From: Hyparrhenia diplandra
Lineage: Eukaryota; Streptophyta; Magnoliopsida; Poales; Poaceae
DNA: 64,000 bases
Assembly (NCBI GenBank): GCA_015847255.1
Contig: JADLZK010002648.1
Span: forward strand, 1 to 64,000
Reading direction: 5' to 3'
Below, one piece after another: positions 15,501 through 27,879 of this stretch. Every line of letters begins with the position of its first letter. Within the stretch, counting starts at the first letter, position 1. Position numbers and translations under genes: made by a program. The notes below the pieces were generated by a model. The model ran no database searches and was not told the origin of the DNA. It was given only the letters and a program-made list of their open reading frames with translations.

Positions 15501-18500
15501 TTTTTTCGTGGTTGTGGAATCAAATGCCTCACCCTAGAGAACCTAAATTTGAAAAAGTGGACTATTAGAGAGTTTTTCTAAGAATCACTTGTCATAGGCC
15601 TCAAAGTAGCTCTTGTTTAGAGTGAAATCTTGGAATTCCATCGAAAATCTTTGTGTCGACCTCCGTACCGAAACAAGAAGGGGAACGACACGAAAGGTAT
15701 GTAGGAAGTTAGGGTGGATTGGTTAGATGATGGTAGGATCAATTACATTGCGTTCCCCAACCGCGTTGATGTATGTTTTCGATGTGACATTAGGGAGTGC
15801 CGGGCGCTGATTTCAACGCGAACTCAAAAGAAAGAGAAGTTTCCAATCCGGCAATAGAATCGAGCTAGGCTTTTTCGTGGTTGTGGAATCAAATGCCTCA
15901 CCCTAGAGAACCTAAATTTGAAAAATGGACTATTAGAGAGTTTTTCTATGAATCACTTGTCATAGGCCTCAAAGTAGCTCTTGTTTAGAGTGAAATCTTG
16001 GAATTCCATCGAAAATCTTTGTGTCGACCTCCGCATCAAACAAGAAGGGGAACGACACGAAAGGTATGTAGGAAGTTAGGGTGGATTGGTTAGATGATGG
16101 TAGGATCAATTACATTGCGTTCCCCAACCGCGTTGATGTATGTTTTCGATGTGACATTAGGGAGGCCGGGCGCTGATTTCAACGCGAACTCAAAAGAAAG
16201 AGAAGTTTCCAATCCCGCTATAGAATCGAGCTAGACTTTTTTTCGTGGTTGTGGAATCAAATGCCTCACCCTAGAGAACCTAAATTTGAAAAAGTGGACT
16301 ATCAGAGAGTTTTTATAAGAATCACTTGTCATAGGCCTCAAAGTAGCTCTTGTTTAGAGTGAAATCTTGGAATTCCATCGAAAATCTTTTTGTGTCGACC
16401 TCCGCAAAAAACAAGAAGGGGAACGACACCTAAATGTATGTAGGAAGTTAGGGTGGATAGGTTAGATGATGGTAGGATCAATTACATTGCGTTCCCCAAC
16501 CGCGTTGATGTATGTTTCTGGATGTGACATTAGGGAGTGCTGGCGCTGAATTCAACGCGAACTCAAAACAAAGAGAAGTTTCCAATCCGGCTATAGAATC
16601 GAGCTAGACTTTTTCGTGGTTGTGGAATCAAATGCCTCACCCTAGAGAACCTAAATTTGAAAAACTGGACTATCAGTGAGTTTTTCTAAGAATCACTTGT
16701 CATAGGCCTCAAAGTAGCTCTTGTTTAGAGTGAAATCTTGAATTCCATCGAAAAAATCTTTTTGTGTCGACCTCCGCATCAAAAAACAAGAAGGGGAACG
16801 ACACCTAAAGGTATGTAGGAAGTTAGGGTGGATTGGTTAGATGATGGTAGGATCAATTACATTGCGTTCCCCAACCGCGTTGATGTATGTTTCTGGATGT
16901 GACATTAGGGAGTGCTGGCGCTGATTTCAGCGCGAACTCAAAAGAAAGAGAAGTTTCCAATCCGGCTATAGAATCGAGCTAGACTTTTTCGTGGTTGTGG
17001 AATCAAATGCCTCACCCTAGAGAACCTAAATTTGAAAAAGTGGACTATAGAGAGTTTTTCTAAGAATCACTTGTCATAGGCCTCAAAGTAGCTCTTGTTT
17101 AGAGTGAAATCTTGGAATTCCATCGAAAATCTTTTTGTGTCGACCTCCGCATCAAAAACAAGAAGGGGAACGACACGAAAGGTATGTAGGAAGTTAGGGT
17201 GGATAGGTTAGATGATGGTAGGATCAATTACATTGCGTTCCCCAACCGCGTTGATGTATGTTTCGATCGATGTGACATTAGGGAGGCCGGGCGCTGATTT
17301 CAGCGCGAACTCAAAAAAGAAAGAGAAGTTTCCAATCCGCTATAGAATCGAGCTAGACTTTTTTTTCGTGGTTGTGGAATCAAATGCCTCACCCTAGAGA
17401 ACCTAAATTTGAAAAAGTGGACTATAGAGAGTTTTCTATGAATCACTTGTCATAGGCCTCAAAGTAGCTCTGTGTTTAGAGTGAAATCTTGGAATTCCAT
17501 CGAAAATCTTTTTGTGTCGACCGCATCAAAACAAGAAGGGGAACGACACGAAAGGTATGTAGGAAGTTAGGGTGGATTGGTTAGATGATGGTAGGATCAA
17601 TTACATTGCGTTCCCCAACCGCGTTGATGTATGTTTTCGATGTGACATTAGGGAGGCCGGGCGCTGATTTCAACGCGAACTCAAAAGAAAGAGAAGTTTC
17701 CAATCCGCTATAGAATCGAGCTAGACTTTTTTCGTGGTTGTGGAATCAAATGCCTCACCCTAGAGAACCTAAATTTGAAAAAGTGGACTATCGAGAGTTT
17801 TCTATGAATCACTTGTCATAGGCCTCAAAGTAGCTCTTGTTTAGAGTGAAATCTTGGAATTCCATCGAAAAATCTTTTGTGTCGACCTCCGTCGAATCAA
17901 AACAAGAAGGGGAACGACACGAAATGTATGTAGGAAGTTAGGGTGGATAGGTTAGATGATGGTAGGATCAATTACATTGCGTTCCCCAACCGCGTTGATG
18001 TATGTTTTCGATGTGACATTAGGGGAGGCCGGGCGCTGATTTCAAGCGCGAACTCAAAAGAAAGAGAAGTTTCCAATCCCGCTATAGAATCGAGCTAGAC
18101 TTTTTTCGTGGTTGTGGAATCAAATGCCTCACCCTAGAGAACCTAAATTTGAAAAAGTGGACTATAGAGAGTTTTTCTAAGAATCACTTGTCATAGGCCT
18201 CAAAGTAGCTCTTGTTTAGAGTGAAATCTTGGAATTCCATCGAAAATCTTTTTGTGTCGACCTCCGCATCAAAACAAGAAGGGGAACGACACTAAAGGTA
18301 TGTAGGAAGTTAGGGTGGATAGGTTAGATGATGGTAGGATCAATTACATTGCGTTCCCCAACCGCGTTGATGTATGTTTTCGATGTGACATTAGGGAGGC
18401 CGGGCGCTGATTTCAACGCGAACTCAAAAGAAAGAGAAGTTTCCAATCCGGCTATAGAATCGAGCTAGACTTTTTTCGTGGTTGTGGAATCAAATGCCTC

Positions 18501-21500
18501 ACCCTAGAGAACCTAAATTTGAAAAAGTGGACTATTAGAGAGTTTTTCTAAGAATCACTTGTCATAGGCCTCAAAGTAGCTCTTGTTTAGAGTGAAATCT
18601 TGGAATTCCATCGAAAATCTTTTGTGTCGACCTCCGCATCGAAAAACAAGAAGGGGAACGACACTAAAGGTATGTAGGAAGTTAGGGTGGATTGGTTAGA
18701 TGATGGTAGGATCAATTACATTGCGTTCCCCAACCGCGTTGATGTATGTTTCTCGATGTGACATTAGGGGAGGGCGGGCGCCGATTTCAGCCGAACTCAA
18801 AAAGAAAGAGAAGTTTCCAATCCGGCTATAGAATCGAGCTAGACTTTTTCGTGGTTGTGGAATCAAATGCCTCACCCTAGAGAACCTAAATTTGAAAAAG
18901 TGGACTATAGAGAGTTTTCTATGAATCACTTGTCATAGGCCTCAAAGTAGCTCTTGTTTAGAGTGAAATCTTGGAATTCCATCGAAAATCTTTTTTGTGT
19001 CGACCTCCGCATCAAAACAAGAAGGGGAACGACACTAAAGGTATGTAGGAAGTTAGGGTGGATAGGTTAGATGATGGTAGGATCAATTACATTGCGTTCC
19101 CCAACCCGTTGATGTATGTTTCTCGATGTGACATTAGGGGAGTGCCGGGCGCTGATTTCGCCGAACTCAAAAGAAAGAGAAGTTTCCAATCCGGCTATAG
19201 AATCGAGCTAGACTTTTTCGTGGTTGTGGAATCAAATGCCTCACCCTAGAGAACCTAAATTTGAAAAAGTGGACTATCGAGAGTTTTTCTATGAATCACT
19301 TGTCATAGGCCTCAAAGTAGCTCTTGTTTAGAGTGAAATCTTGGAATTCCATCAAAAATCTTTGTGTCGACCTCCGCATCAAAAAAACAAGAAGGGGAAC
19401 GATTACACTAAAATGTATGTAGGAAGTTAGGGTGGATAGGTTAGATGATGGTAGGATCAATTACATTGCGTTCCCCAACCGCGTTGATGTATGTTTTCGA
19501 TGTGACATTAGGGAGTGCCGGGCGCTGATTTCAGCGCGAACTCAAAAAAAGAGAAGTTTCCAATCCCGCTATAGAATCGAGCTAGACTTTTTCGTGGTTG
19601 TGGAATCAAATGCCTCACCCTAGAGAACCTAAATTTGAAAAAGTGGACTATTAGAGAGTTTTTCTAAGAATCACTTGTCATAGGCCTCAAAGTAGCTCTT
19701 GTTTAGAGTGAAATCTTGGAATTCCATCGAAAATCTTTTTGTGTCGACCTCCGCATCGAAACAAGAAGGGGAGGGGAACGACACGAAAGGTATGTAGGAA
19801 GTTAGGGTGGATAGGTTAGATGATGGTAGGATCAATTACATTGCGTTCCCCAACCGTTGATGTATGTTTTCGATGTGACATTAGGGGAGTGCCGGGCGCT
19901 GATTTCAGCCGAACTCAAAACAAAGAGAAGTTTCCAATCCGGCTATAGAATCGAGCTAGACTTTTTCGTGGTTGTGGAATCAAATGCCTCACCCTAGAGA
20001 ACCTAAATTTGAAAAAGTGGACTATCAGAGAGTTTTCTATGAATCACTTGTCATAGGCCTCAAAGTAGCTCTTGTTTAGAGTGAAATCTTGGAATTCCAT
20101 CGAAAATCTTTTGTGTCGACCTCCGCATCAAAACAAGAAGGGGAACGACACGAAAGGTATGTAGGAAGTTAGGGTGGATAGGTTAGATGATGGTAGGATC
20201 AATTACATTGCGTTCCCCAACCGCGTTGATGTATGTTTTCGATGTGACATTAGGGAGTGCCGGGCGCTGATTTCAACGCGAACTCAAAAGAAAGAGAAGT
20301 TTCCAATCCGCTATAGAATCGAGCTAGACTTTTTCGTGGTTGTGGAATCAAATGCCTCACCCTAGAGAACCTAAATTTGAAAAAGTGGACTATCGAGAGT
20401 TTTTCTATGAATCACTTGTCATAGGCCTCAAAGTAGCTCTTGTTTAGAGTGAAATCTTGGAATTCCATCGAAAATCTTTTGTGTCGACCTCCGCATGATC
20501 AAAAAACAAGAAGGGGAACGACACTAAAGGTATGTAGGAAGTTAGGGTGGATTGGTTAGATGATGGTAGGATCAATTACATTGCGTTCCCCAACCGCGTT
20601 GATGTACGTTTCTGATGTGACATTAGGGAGTGCTGGCGCTGATTTCAGCCGATCTCAAAAAAAAGAGAAGTTTCCAATCCCGCTATAGAATCGAGCTAGA
20701 CTTTTTTCGTGGTTGTGGAATCAAATGCCTCACCCTAGAGAACCTAAATTTGAAAAAGTGGACTATTAGAGAGTTTTTCTAAGAATCACTTGTCATAGGC
20801 CTCAAAGTAGCTCTTGTTTAGAGTGAAATCTTGGAATTCCATCGAAAAAATCTTTGTGTCGACCTCCGCATCGAAAAACAAGAAGGGGAACGACACGAAA
20901 GGTATGTAGGAAGTTAGGGTGGATAGGTTAGATGATGGTAGGATCAATTACATTGCGCCTCCCCAACCGCGTTGATGTATGTTTCTGGATGTGACATTAG
21001 GGAGTGCTGGCGCTGATTTCAGCGCGAACTCAAAAGAAAGAGAAGTTTCCAATCCGGCTATAGAATCGAGCTAGACTTTTTCGTGGTTGTGGAATCAAAT
21101 GCCTCACCCTAGAGAACCTAAATTTGAAAAAGTGGACTATTAGAGAGTTTTCTATGAATCACTTGTCATAGGCCTCAAAGTAGCTCTTGTTTAGAGTGAA
21201 ATCTTGGAATTCCATCGAAAATCTTTGTGTCGACCTCCGTACCGAAACAAGAAGGGGAACGACACGAAATGTACGTAGGAAGTTAGGGTGGATAGGTTAG
21301 ATGATGGTAGGATCAATTACATTGCGTTCCCCAACCGCGTTGATGTATGTTTTCGATGTGACATTAGGGAGGCCGGGCGCTGATTTCAGCCGAACTCAAA
21401 AAAAAGAGAAGTTTCCAATCCGCTATAGAATCGAGCTAGACTTTTTTTCGTGGTTGTGGAATCAAATGCCTCACCCTAGAGAACCTAAATTTGAAAAAGT

Positions 21501-24500
21501 GGACTATTAGAGAGTTTTTCTAAGAATCACTTGTCATAGGCCTCAAAGTAGCTCTTGTTTAGAGTGAAATCTTGGAATTCCATCGAAAATCTTTGTGTCG
21601 ACCTCCGTACCGAAACAAGAAGGGGAACGACACAAAAGGTACGTAGGAAGTTAGGGTGGATAGGTTAGATGATGGTAGGATCAATTACATTGCGTTCCCC
21701 AACCGCGTTGATGTATGTTTCTGGATGTGACATTAGGGAGTGCTGGCGCTGATTTCAGCGCGAACTCAAAAGAAAGAGAAGTTTCCAATCCGGCTATAGA
21801 ATCGAGCTAGACTTTTTCGTGGTTGTGGAATCAAATGCCTCACCCTAGAGAACCTAAATTTGAAAAAGTGGACTATCAGAGAGTTTTCTATGAATCACTT
21901 GTCATAGGCCTCAAAGTAGCTCTTGTTTAGAGTGAAATCTTGGAATTCCATCGAAAAAATCTTTGTGTCGACCTCCGCATCAAAAAACAAGAAGGGGAAC
22001 GACACCTAAAGGTATGTAGGAAGTTAGGGTGGATTGGTTAGATGATGGTAGGATCAATTACATTGCGTTCCCCAACCCGTTGATGTATGTTTCTCGATGT
22101 GACATTAGGGAGGCCGGGCGCTGATTTCAACGCGAACTCAAAAGAAAGAGAAGTTTCCAATCCGGCTATAGAATCGAGCTAGACTTTTTTTCGTGGTTGT
22201 GGAATCAAATGCCTCACCCTAGAGAACCTAAATTTGAAAAAGTGGACTATTAGAGAGTTTTCTATGAATCACTTGTCATAGGCCTCAAAGTAGCTCTTGT
22301 TTAGAGTGAAATCTTGGAATTCCATCAAAAATCTTTTGTGTCGACCTCCCGCATCAAAACAAGAAGGGGAACGACAACGAAAATGTATGTAGGAAGTTAG
22401 GGTGGATAGGTTAGATGATGGTAGGATCAATTACATTGCGTTCCCCAACCGCGTTGATGTATGTTTTTCGATGTGACATTAGGGAGTGCCGGGCGCTGAT
22501 TTCAACGCGAACTCAAAAAAAGAAAGAGAAGTTTCCAATCCGCTATAGAATCGAGCTAGACTTTTTCGTGGTTGTGGAATCAAATGCCTCACCCTAGAGA
22601 ACCTAAATTTGAAAAAGTGGACTATAGAGAGTTTTTCTAAGAATCACTTGTCATAGGCCTCAAAGTAGCTCTTGTTTAGAGTGAAATCTTGGAATTCCAT
22701 CGAAAATCTTTTTGTGTCGACCTCCGCATCGAAACAAGAAGGGGAACGACACTAAAATGTATGTAGGAAGTTAGGGTGGATAGGTTAGATGATGGTAGGA
22801 TCAATTACATTGCGTTCCCCAACCGCGTTGATGTATGTTTCTCGATGTGACATTAGGGAGGCCGGGCGCTGATTTCAGCGAAACTCAAAAGAAAGAGAAG
22901 TTTCCAATCCGGCTATAGAATCGAGCTAGACTTTTTCGTGGTTGTGGAATCAAATGCCTCACCCTAGAGAACCTAAATTTGAAAAAGTGGACTATTAGAG
23001 AGTTTTTCTCAGAATCACTTGTCATAGGCCTCAAAGTAGCTCTTGTTTAGAGTGAAATCTTGGAATTCCATCAAAAATCTTTTGTGTGACCTCCGCATCG
23101 AAACAAGAAGGGGAACGACACGAAAGGTATGTAGGAAGTTAGGGTGGATAGGTTAGATGATGGTAGGATCAATTACATTGCGTTCCCCAACCGCGTTGAT
23201 GTATGTTTTCGATGTGACATTAGGGAGGCCGGGCGCTGATTTCAGCGCGAACTCAAAAGAAAGAGAAGTTTCCAATCCGCTATAGAATCGAGCTAGACTT
23301 TTTCGTGGTTGTGGAATCAAATGCCTCACCCTAGAGAACCTAAATTTGAAAAAGTGGACTATCAGAGAGTTTTCTATGAATCACTTGTCATAGGCCTCAA
23401 AGTAGCTCTTGTTTAGAGTGAAATCTTGGAATTCCATCGAAAATCTTTGTGTCGACCTCCGTACCGAAACAAGAAGGGGAACGACACGAAAGGTATGTAG
23501 GAAGTTAGGGTGGATAGGTTAGATGATGGTAGGATCAATTACATTGCGTTCCCCAACCGCGTTGATGTATGTTTCTGGATGTGACATTAGGGAGGCCGGG
23601 CGCTGAATTCAACGCGAGCTCAAAACAAAGAGAAGTTTCCAATCCGGCTATAGAATCGAGCTAGACTTTTTCGTGGTTGTGGAATCAAATGCCTCACCCT
23701 AGAGAACCTAAATTTGAAAAACTGGACTATCAGAGAGTTTTTCTAAGAATCACTTGTCATAGGCCTCAAAGTAGCTCTTGTTTAGAGTGAAATCTTGGAA
23801 TTCCATCAAAAATCTTTGTGTCGACCTCCGCACAAAAACAAGAAGGGGAACGACACGAAAAAATGTAGGAAGTTAGGGTGGATAGGTTAGATGATGGTGG
23901 GATCAATTACATTGCGTTCCCCAACCCGTTGATGTATGTTTTTCGATGTGACATTAGGGAGTGCCGGGCGCTGATTTCAGCCGAACTCAAAAGAAAGAGA
24001 AGTTTCCAATCCGGCTATAGAATCGAGCTAGACTTTTTTTTTCGTGGTTGTGGAATCAAATGCCTCACCCTAGAGAACCTAAATTTGAAAAAGTGGACTA
24101 TTAGAGAGTTTTTCTATGAATCACTTGTCATAGGCCTCAAAGTAGCTCTTGTTTAGAGTGAAATCTTGGAATTCCATCGAAAAATCTTTGTGTCGACCTC
24201 CGCATCGAAACAAGAAGGGGAACGACACGAAAGGTATGTAGGAAGTTAGGGTGGATAGGTTAGATGATGGTAGGATCAATTACATTTGCGTTCCCCAACC
24301 GCGTTGATGTATGTTTTCGATGTGACATTAGGGAGTCCCGGCGCTGATGATTCAGCGCCGAACTCAAAAGAAAGAGAAGTTTCCAATCCGGCTATAGAAT
24401 CGAGCTAGACTTTTTCGTGGTTGTGGAATCAAATGCCTCACCCTAGAGAACCTAAATTTGAAAAAGTGGACTATAGAGAGTTTTTCTATGAATCACTTGT

Positions 24501-27180
24501 CATAGGCCTCAAAGTAGCTCTTGTTTAGAGTGAAATCTTGGAATTCCATCGAAAATCTTTTGTGTCGACCTCCGCATCGAAACAAGAAGGGGAACGACAC
24601 GAAAGGTATGTAGGAAGTTAGGGTGGATAGGTTAGATGATGGTAGGATCAATTACATTGCGTTCCCCAACCGCGTTGATGTATGTTTTCGATGTGACATT
24701 AGGGAGTGCCGGGCGCTGAATTCAACGCGAACTCAAAAGAAAGAGAAGTTTCCAATCCGGCTATAGAATCGAGCTAGACTTTTTCGTGGTTGTGGAATCA
24801 AATGCCTCACCCTAGAGAACCTAAATTTGAAAAAGTGGACTATCAGAGAGTTTTTCTAAGAATCACTTGTCATAGGCCTCAAAGTAGCTCTTGTTTAGAG
24901 TGAAATCTTGGAATTCCATCGAAAATCTTTTGTGTCGACTCCCGCATCAAAACAAGAAGGGGAACGACACTAAAGGTATGTAGGAAGTTAGGGTGGATTG
25001 GTTAGATGATGGTAGGATCAATTACATTGCGTTCCCCAACCGCGTTGATGTATGTTTCGGATGTGACATTAGGGAGTCCTGGCGCTGATTTCAGCGCGAA
25101 CTCAAAAGAAAGAGAAGTTTCCAATCCGGCAATAGAATCGAGGTAGACTTTTTCGTGGTTGTGGAATCAAATGCCTCACCCTAGAGAACCTAAATTTGAA
25201 AAAGTGGACTATCAGAGAGTTTTCTATGAATCACTTGTCATAGGCCTCAAAGTAGCTCTTGTTTAGAGTGAAATCTTGGAATTCCATCAAAAATCTTTGT
25301 GTCGACCTCCGTACCAAAACAAGAAGGGGAACGACACGAAATGTACGTAGGAAGTTAGGGTGGATAGGTTAGATGATGTTAGGATCAATTACATTGCGTT
25401 CCCCAACCGCGTTGATGTATGTTTCTGGATGTGACATTAGGGAGTGCTGGCGCTGATTTCAGCGCGAACTCAAAAGAAAGAGAAGTTTCCAATCCGGCTA
25501 TAGAATTGAGCTAGACTTTTTCGTGGTTGTGGAATCAAATGCCTCACCCTAGAGAACCTAAATTTGAAAAAGTGGACTATCAGAGAGTTTTTCTAAGAAT
25601 CACTTGTCATAGGCCTCAAAGTAGCTCTTGTTTAGAGTGAAATCTTGGAATTCCATCGAAAATCTTTGTGTTGACCTCCGTACCGAAACAAGAAGGGGAA
25701 CGACACGAAATGTACGTAGGAAGTTAGGGTGGATAGGTTAGATGATGGTGGGATCAATTACATTGCGTTCCCCAACCGCGTTGATGTACGTTTCTGATGT
25801 GACATTAGGGAGTGCCGGGCGATTTGATTTCAACCGAATCTCAAAACAAAGAGAAGTTTCCAATCCGGCTATAGAATCGAGCTAGACTTTTTCGTGGTTG
25901 TGGAATCAAATGCCTCACCCTAGAGAACCTAAATTTGAACAAGTGGACTATTAGAGAGTTTTTCTAAGAATCACTTGTCATAGGCCTCAAAGTAGCTCTT
26001 GTTTAGAGGGAAATCTTGGAATTCCATCGAAAATCTTTTTGTGTCGACCTCCGCATCAAAACAAGAAGGGGAACGACACGAAAGGTATGTAGGAAGTTAG
26101 GGTGGATTGGTTAGATGATGGTAGGATCAATTACATTGCGTTCCCCAACGCGTTGATGTATGTTTCGGATGTGACATTAGGGAGGCCGGGCGCGCCGATT
26201 TGCGCGAACTCTCAAAAGAAAGAGAAGTTTCCAATCCGGCTATAGAATCGAGCTAGACTTTTTCGTGGTTGTGGAATCAAATGCCTCACCCTAGAGAACC
26301 TAAATTTGAAAAAGTGGACTATCAAGGAGTTTTCTATGAATCACTTGTCATAGGCCTCAAAGTAGCTCTTGTTTAGAGTGAAATCTTGGAATTCCATCGA
26401 AAATCTTTGTGTCGACCTCCGTACCGAAACAAGAAGGGGAACGACACGAAATGTACGTAGAAAGTTAGGGTGGATAGGTTAGATGATGGTGGGATCAATT
26501 ACATTGCGTTCCCCAACCGCGTTGATGTACGTTTCTGATGTGACATTAGGGAGTGCTGGCGCTGATTTCAGCCGATCTCAAAGCAAAGAGAAGTTTCCAA
26601 TCCGGCTATAGAATCGAGCTAGACTTTTTCGTTGTTGTGGAATCAAATGCCTCACCCTAGAGAACCTAAATTTGAACAAGTGGACTATTAGAGAGTTTTT
26701 CTAAGAATAACTTGTCATAGGCCTCAAAGTAGCTCTTGTTTAGAGTGAAATCTTGGAATTCCATCGAAAATCTTTGTGTCGACCTCCGTACCGAAACAAG
26801 AAGGGGAACGACACGAAAGGTATGTAGGAAGTTAGGGTGGATTGGTTAGATGATGGTAGGATCAATTACATTGCGTTCCCCAACCGCGTTGATGTATGTT
26901 TCTGGATGTGACATTAGGGAGTGCTGGCGCTGATTTCAGCGCGAACTCAAAAGAAAGAGAAGTTTCCAATCCGGCTATAGAATTGAGCTAGAATTTTTTG
27001 AGTTTGTGGAATCAAATGCCTCACCCTAGAGAACCTAAATTTGAAAAAGTGGACTATCAGAGAGTTTTCTATGAATCACTTGTCATAGGCCTCAAAGTAG
27101 CTCTTGTTTAGAGTGAAATCTTGGAATTCCATCAAAAATCTTTGTGTCGACCTCCGTACCGAAACAAAAAGGGGAACGAC

Positions 27181-27226
27181 ACGAAATGTACGTAGGAAGT
27201 TAGGGTGGATAGGTTAGATGATGTTA
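27181..27226. repeat. Right border of the satellite array (partial monomer)
   Basis: The last monomer follows the consensus through 'ggataggttagatgatgtta' and stops at 27226. The next bases (aatcttcatttgg) have no counterpart in the repeat. The break is within a monomer, with no target duplication or inverted repeat visible, as expected for an array end made by unequal exchange or a rearrangement rather than by transposition. Confidence 0.85.
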
Positions 27227-27389
27227 AATCTTCATTTGGAGAGTTTTTCTGTTCGCCACTTTGAAGACCTAGCTCCGCTATATCTTTAGCAAGCGATTGA
27301 GAAGCTAGAAATAGATGATGGAAGTACAGTCGAGAAAAACATCGAATAAATTTTTTTTCAAAACTTTTATTTCTAGATCCATGATGCAA
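27227..27389 (-). pseudogene. Exon-like fragment abutting the satellite, unrecognised
   Basis: A minus-strand reading frame from about 27389 gives protein-like sequence (including SLAKDIAELGLQSGEQKNS) up to the satellite border and then runs into repeat. The unique part has the composition of a real coding exon, but I cannot assign a family. If it was an exon, the satellite junction truncated it. It could equally be a chance open frame. Confidence 0.3.
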
Positions 27390-27879
27390 TAGCTACTGTA
27401 TGGTCGTGATCAGGCAGCACGTGCATGATTGTGCCGGCCGGGCGTGGGTCAATGATTCGATCCATCGAACTATATTATATTAGTACTAGCCATTGCTGCC
27501 CGCGCTTCACTGTGGGTGTGCTTTGCATAGAAAATCTTAAGAGACAGAACAAGAGAACTGCATTCGTATCAAAGGTTGATCTATTTCATAAGAAAAGACC
27601 AACTGGCACACTTAAATTCAAAGTACAACATTGGGTGGGATTACATTATAGGTGGAAAGAGTGAAAATTACAATAATCCCCTTAAGCTGAAGGATGTGTA
27701 CAAGAAACGTCTAAAGGGGGCTCAAGCAGCTAACTTCAGTAGATCCATGGGATTACATAATAATTAAAAAAATATAAACACTACAATACGATACATATCC
27801 TCATGCGCGGAACAACTTCTAATGGCCTACCTTAGGACCATATTAGCTTCATTCATGAGGGGTGATGTGCCGACATAGA
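27390..27879. other. Non-coding spacer with Helitron-like sequence
   Basis: No supported gene. At 27465-27530 an AT-rich start (TCGAACTATATTATATTAG) is followed by 'ctgcccgcgcttcactgtggg', which resembles the subterminal sequence of some grass Helitrons and starts with TC after an A. On its own this is weak evidence. The small open frames here lack protein-like composition. Confidence 0.3.

Larger units (their letters stand above)
1..27226. repeat. Satellite DNA array, ~370-bp monomer, ~73 copies head to tail
   Basis: Seen directly: the landmark aagttagggtgga recurs at 876, 1249, 1616, 1983, 2355, 2728, 3097, 3472, 3844 and 4210 and so on to 27197, so monomers are 366-375 bp, all in the same orientation. 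Nearly every monomer carries one GAATTC (in cttggaattccat) and one GTCGAC (in tgtgtcgacctcc). The stretch from ggttgtggaatcaaatgcc through gaacctaaatttg is almost invariant, while a T run after 'agac', a T run before 'gtgtcgac' and an A run before 'caagaagg' vary in length. The array is open at the left window edge. Short ORFs inside it are the same repeat phrase in shifting frames and are not genes. I do not recognise the family; the period differs from the usual ~155-bp grass centromere satellites and the 180-bp maize knob repeat. A relation to ~350-bp subtelomeric grass satellites is possible but untested. Confidence 0.97.

Noticed and set aside
2050..24156. About 17 ORFs of 60-92 codons within the satellite
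   Set aside because: All are the same repeat phrase read in shifting frames, with homopolymer length changes moving the frame; there is no conserved start or stop across monomers.
1..27226. CRISPR-like repeated structure
   Set aside because: Repeats are ~370-bp contiguous monomers without unique spacers, in a plant genome.
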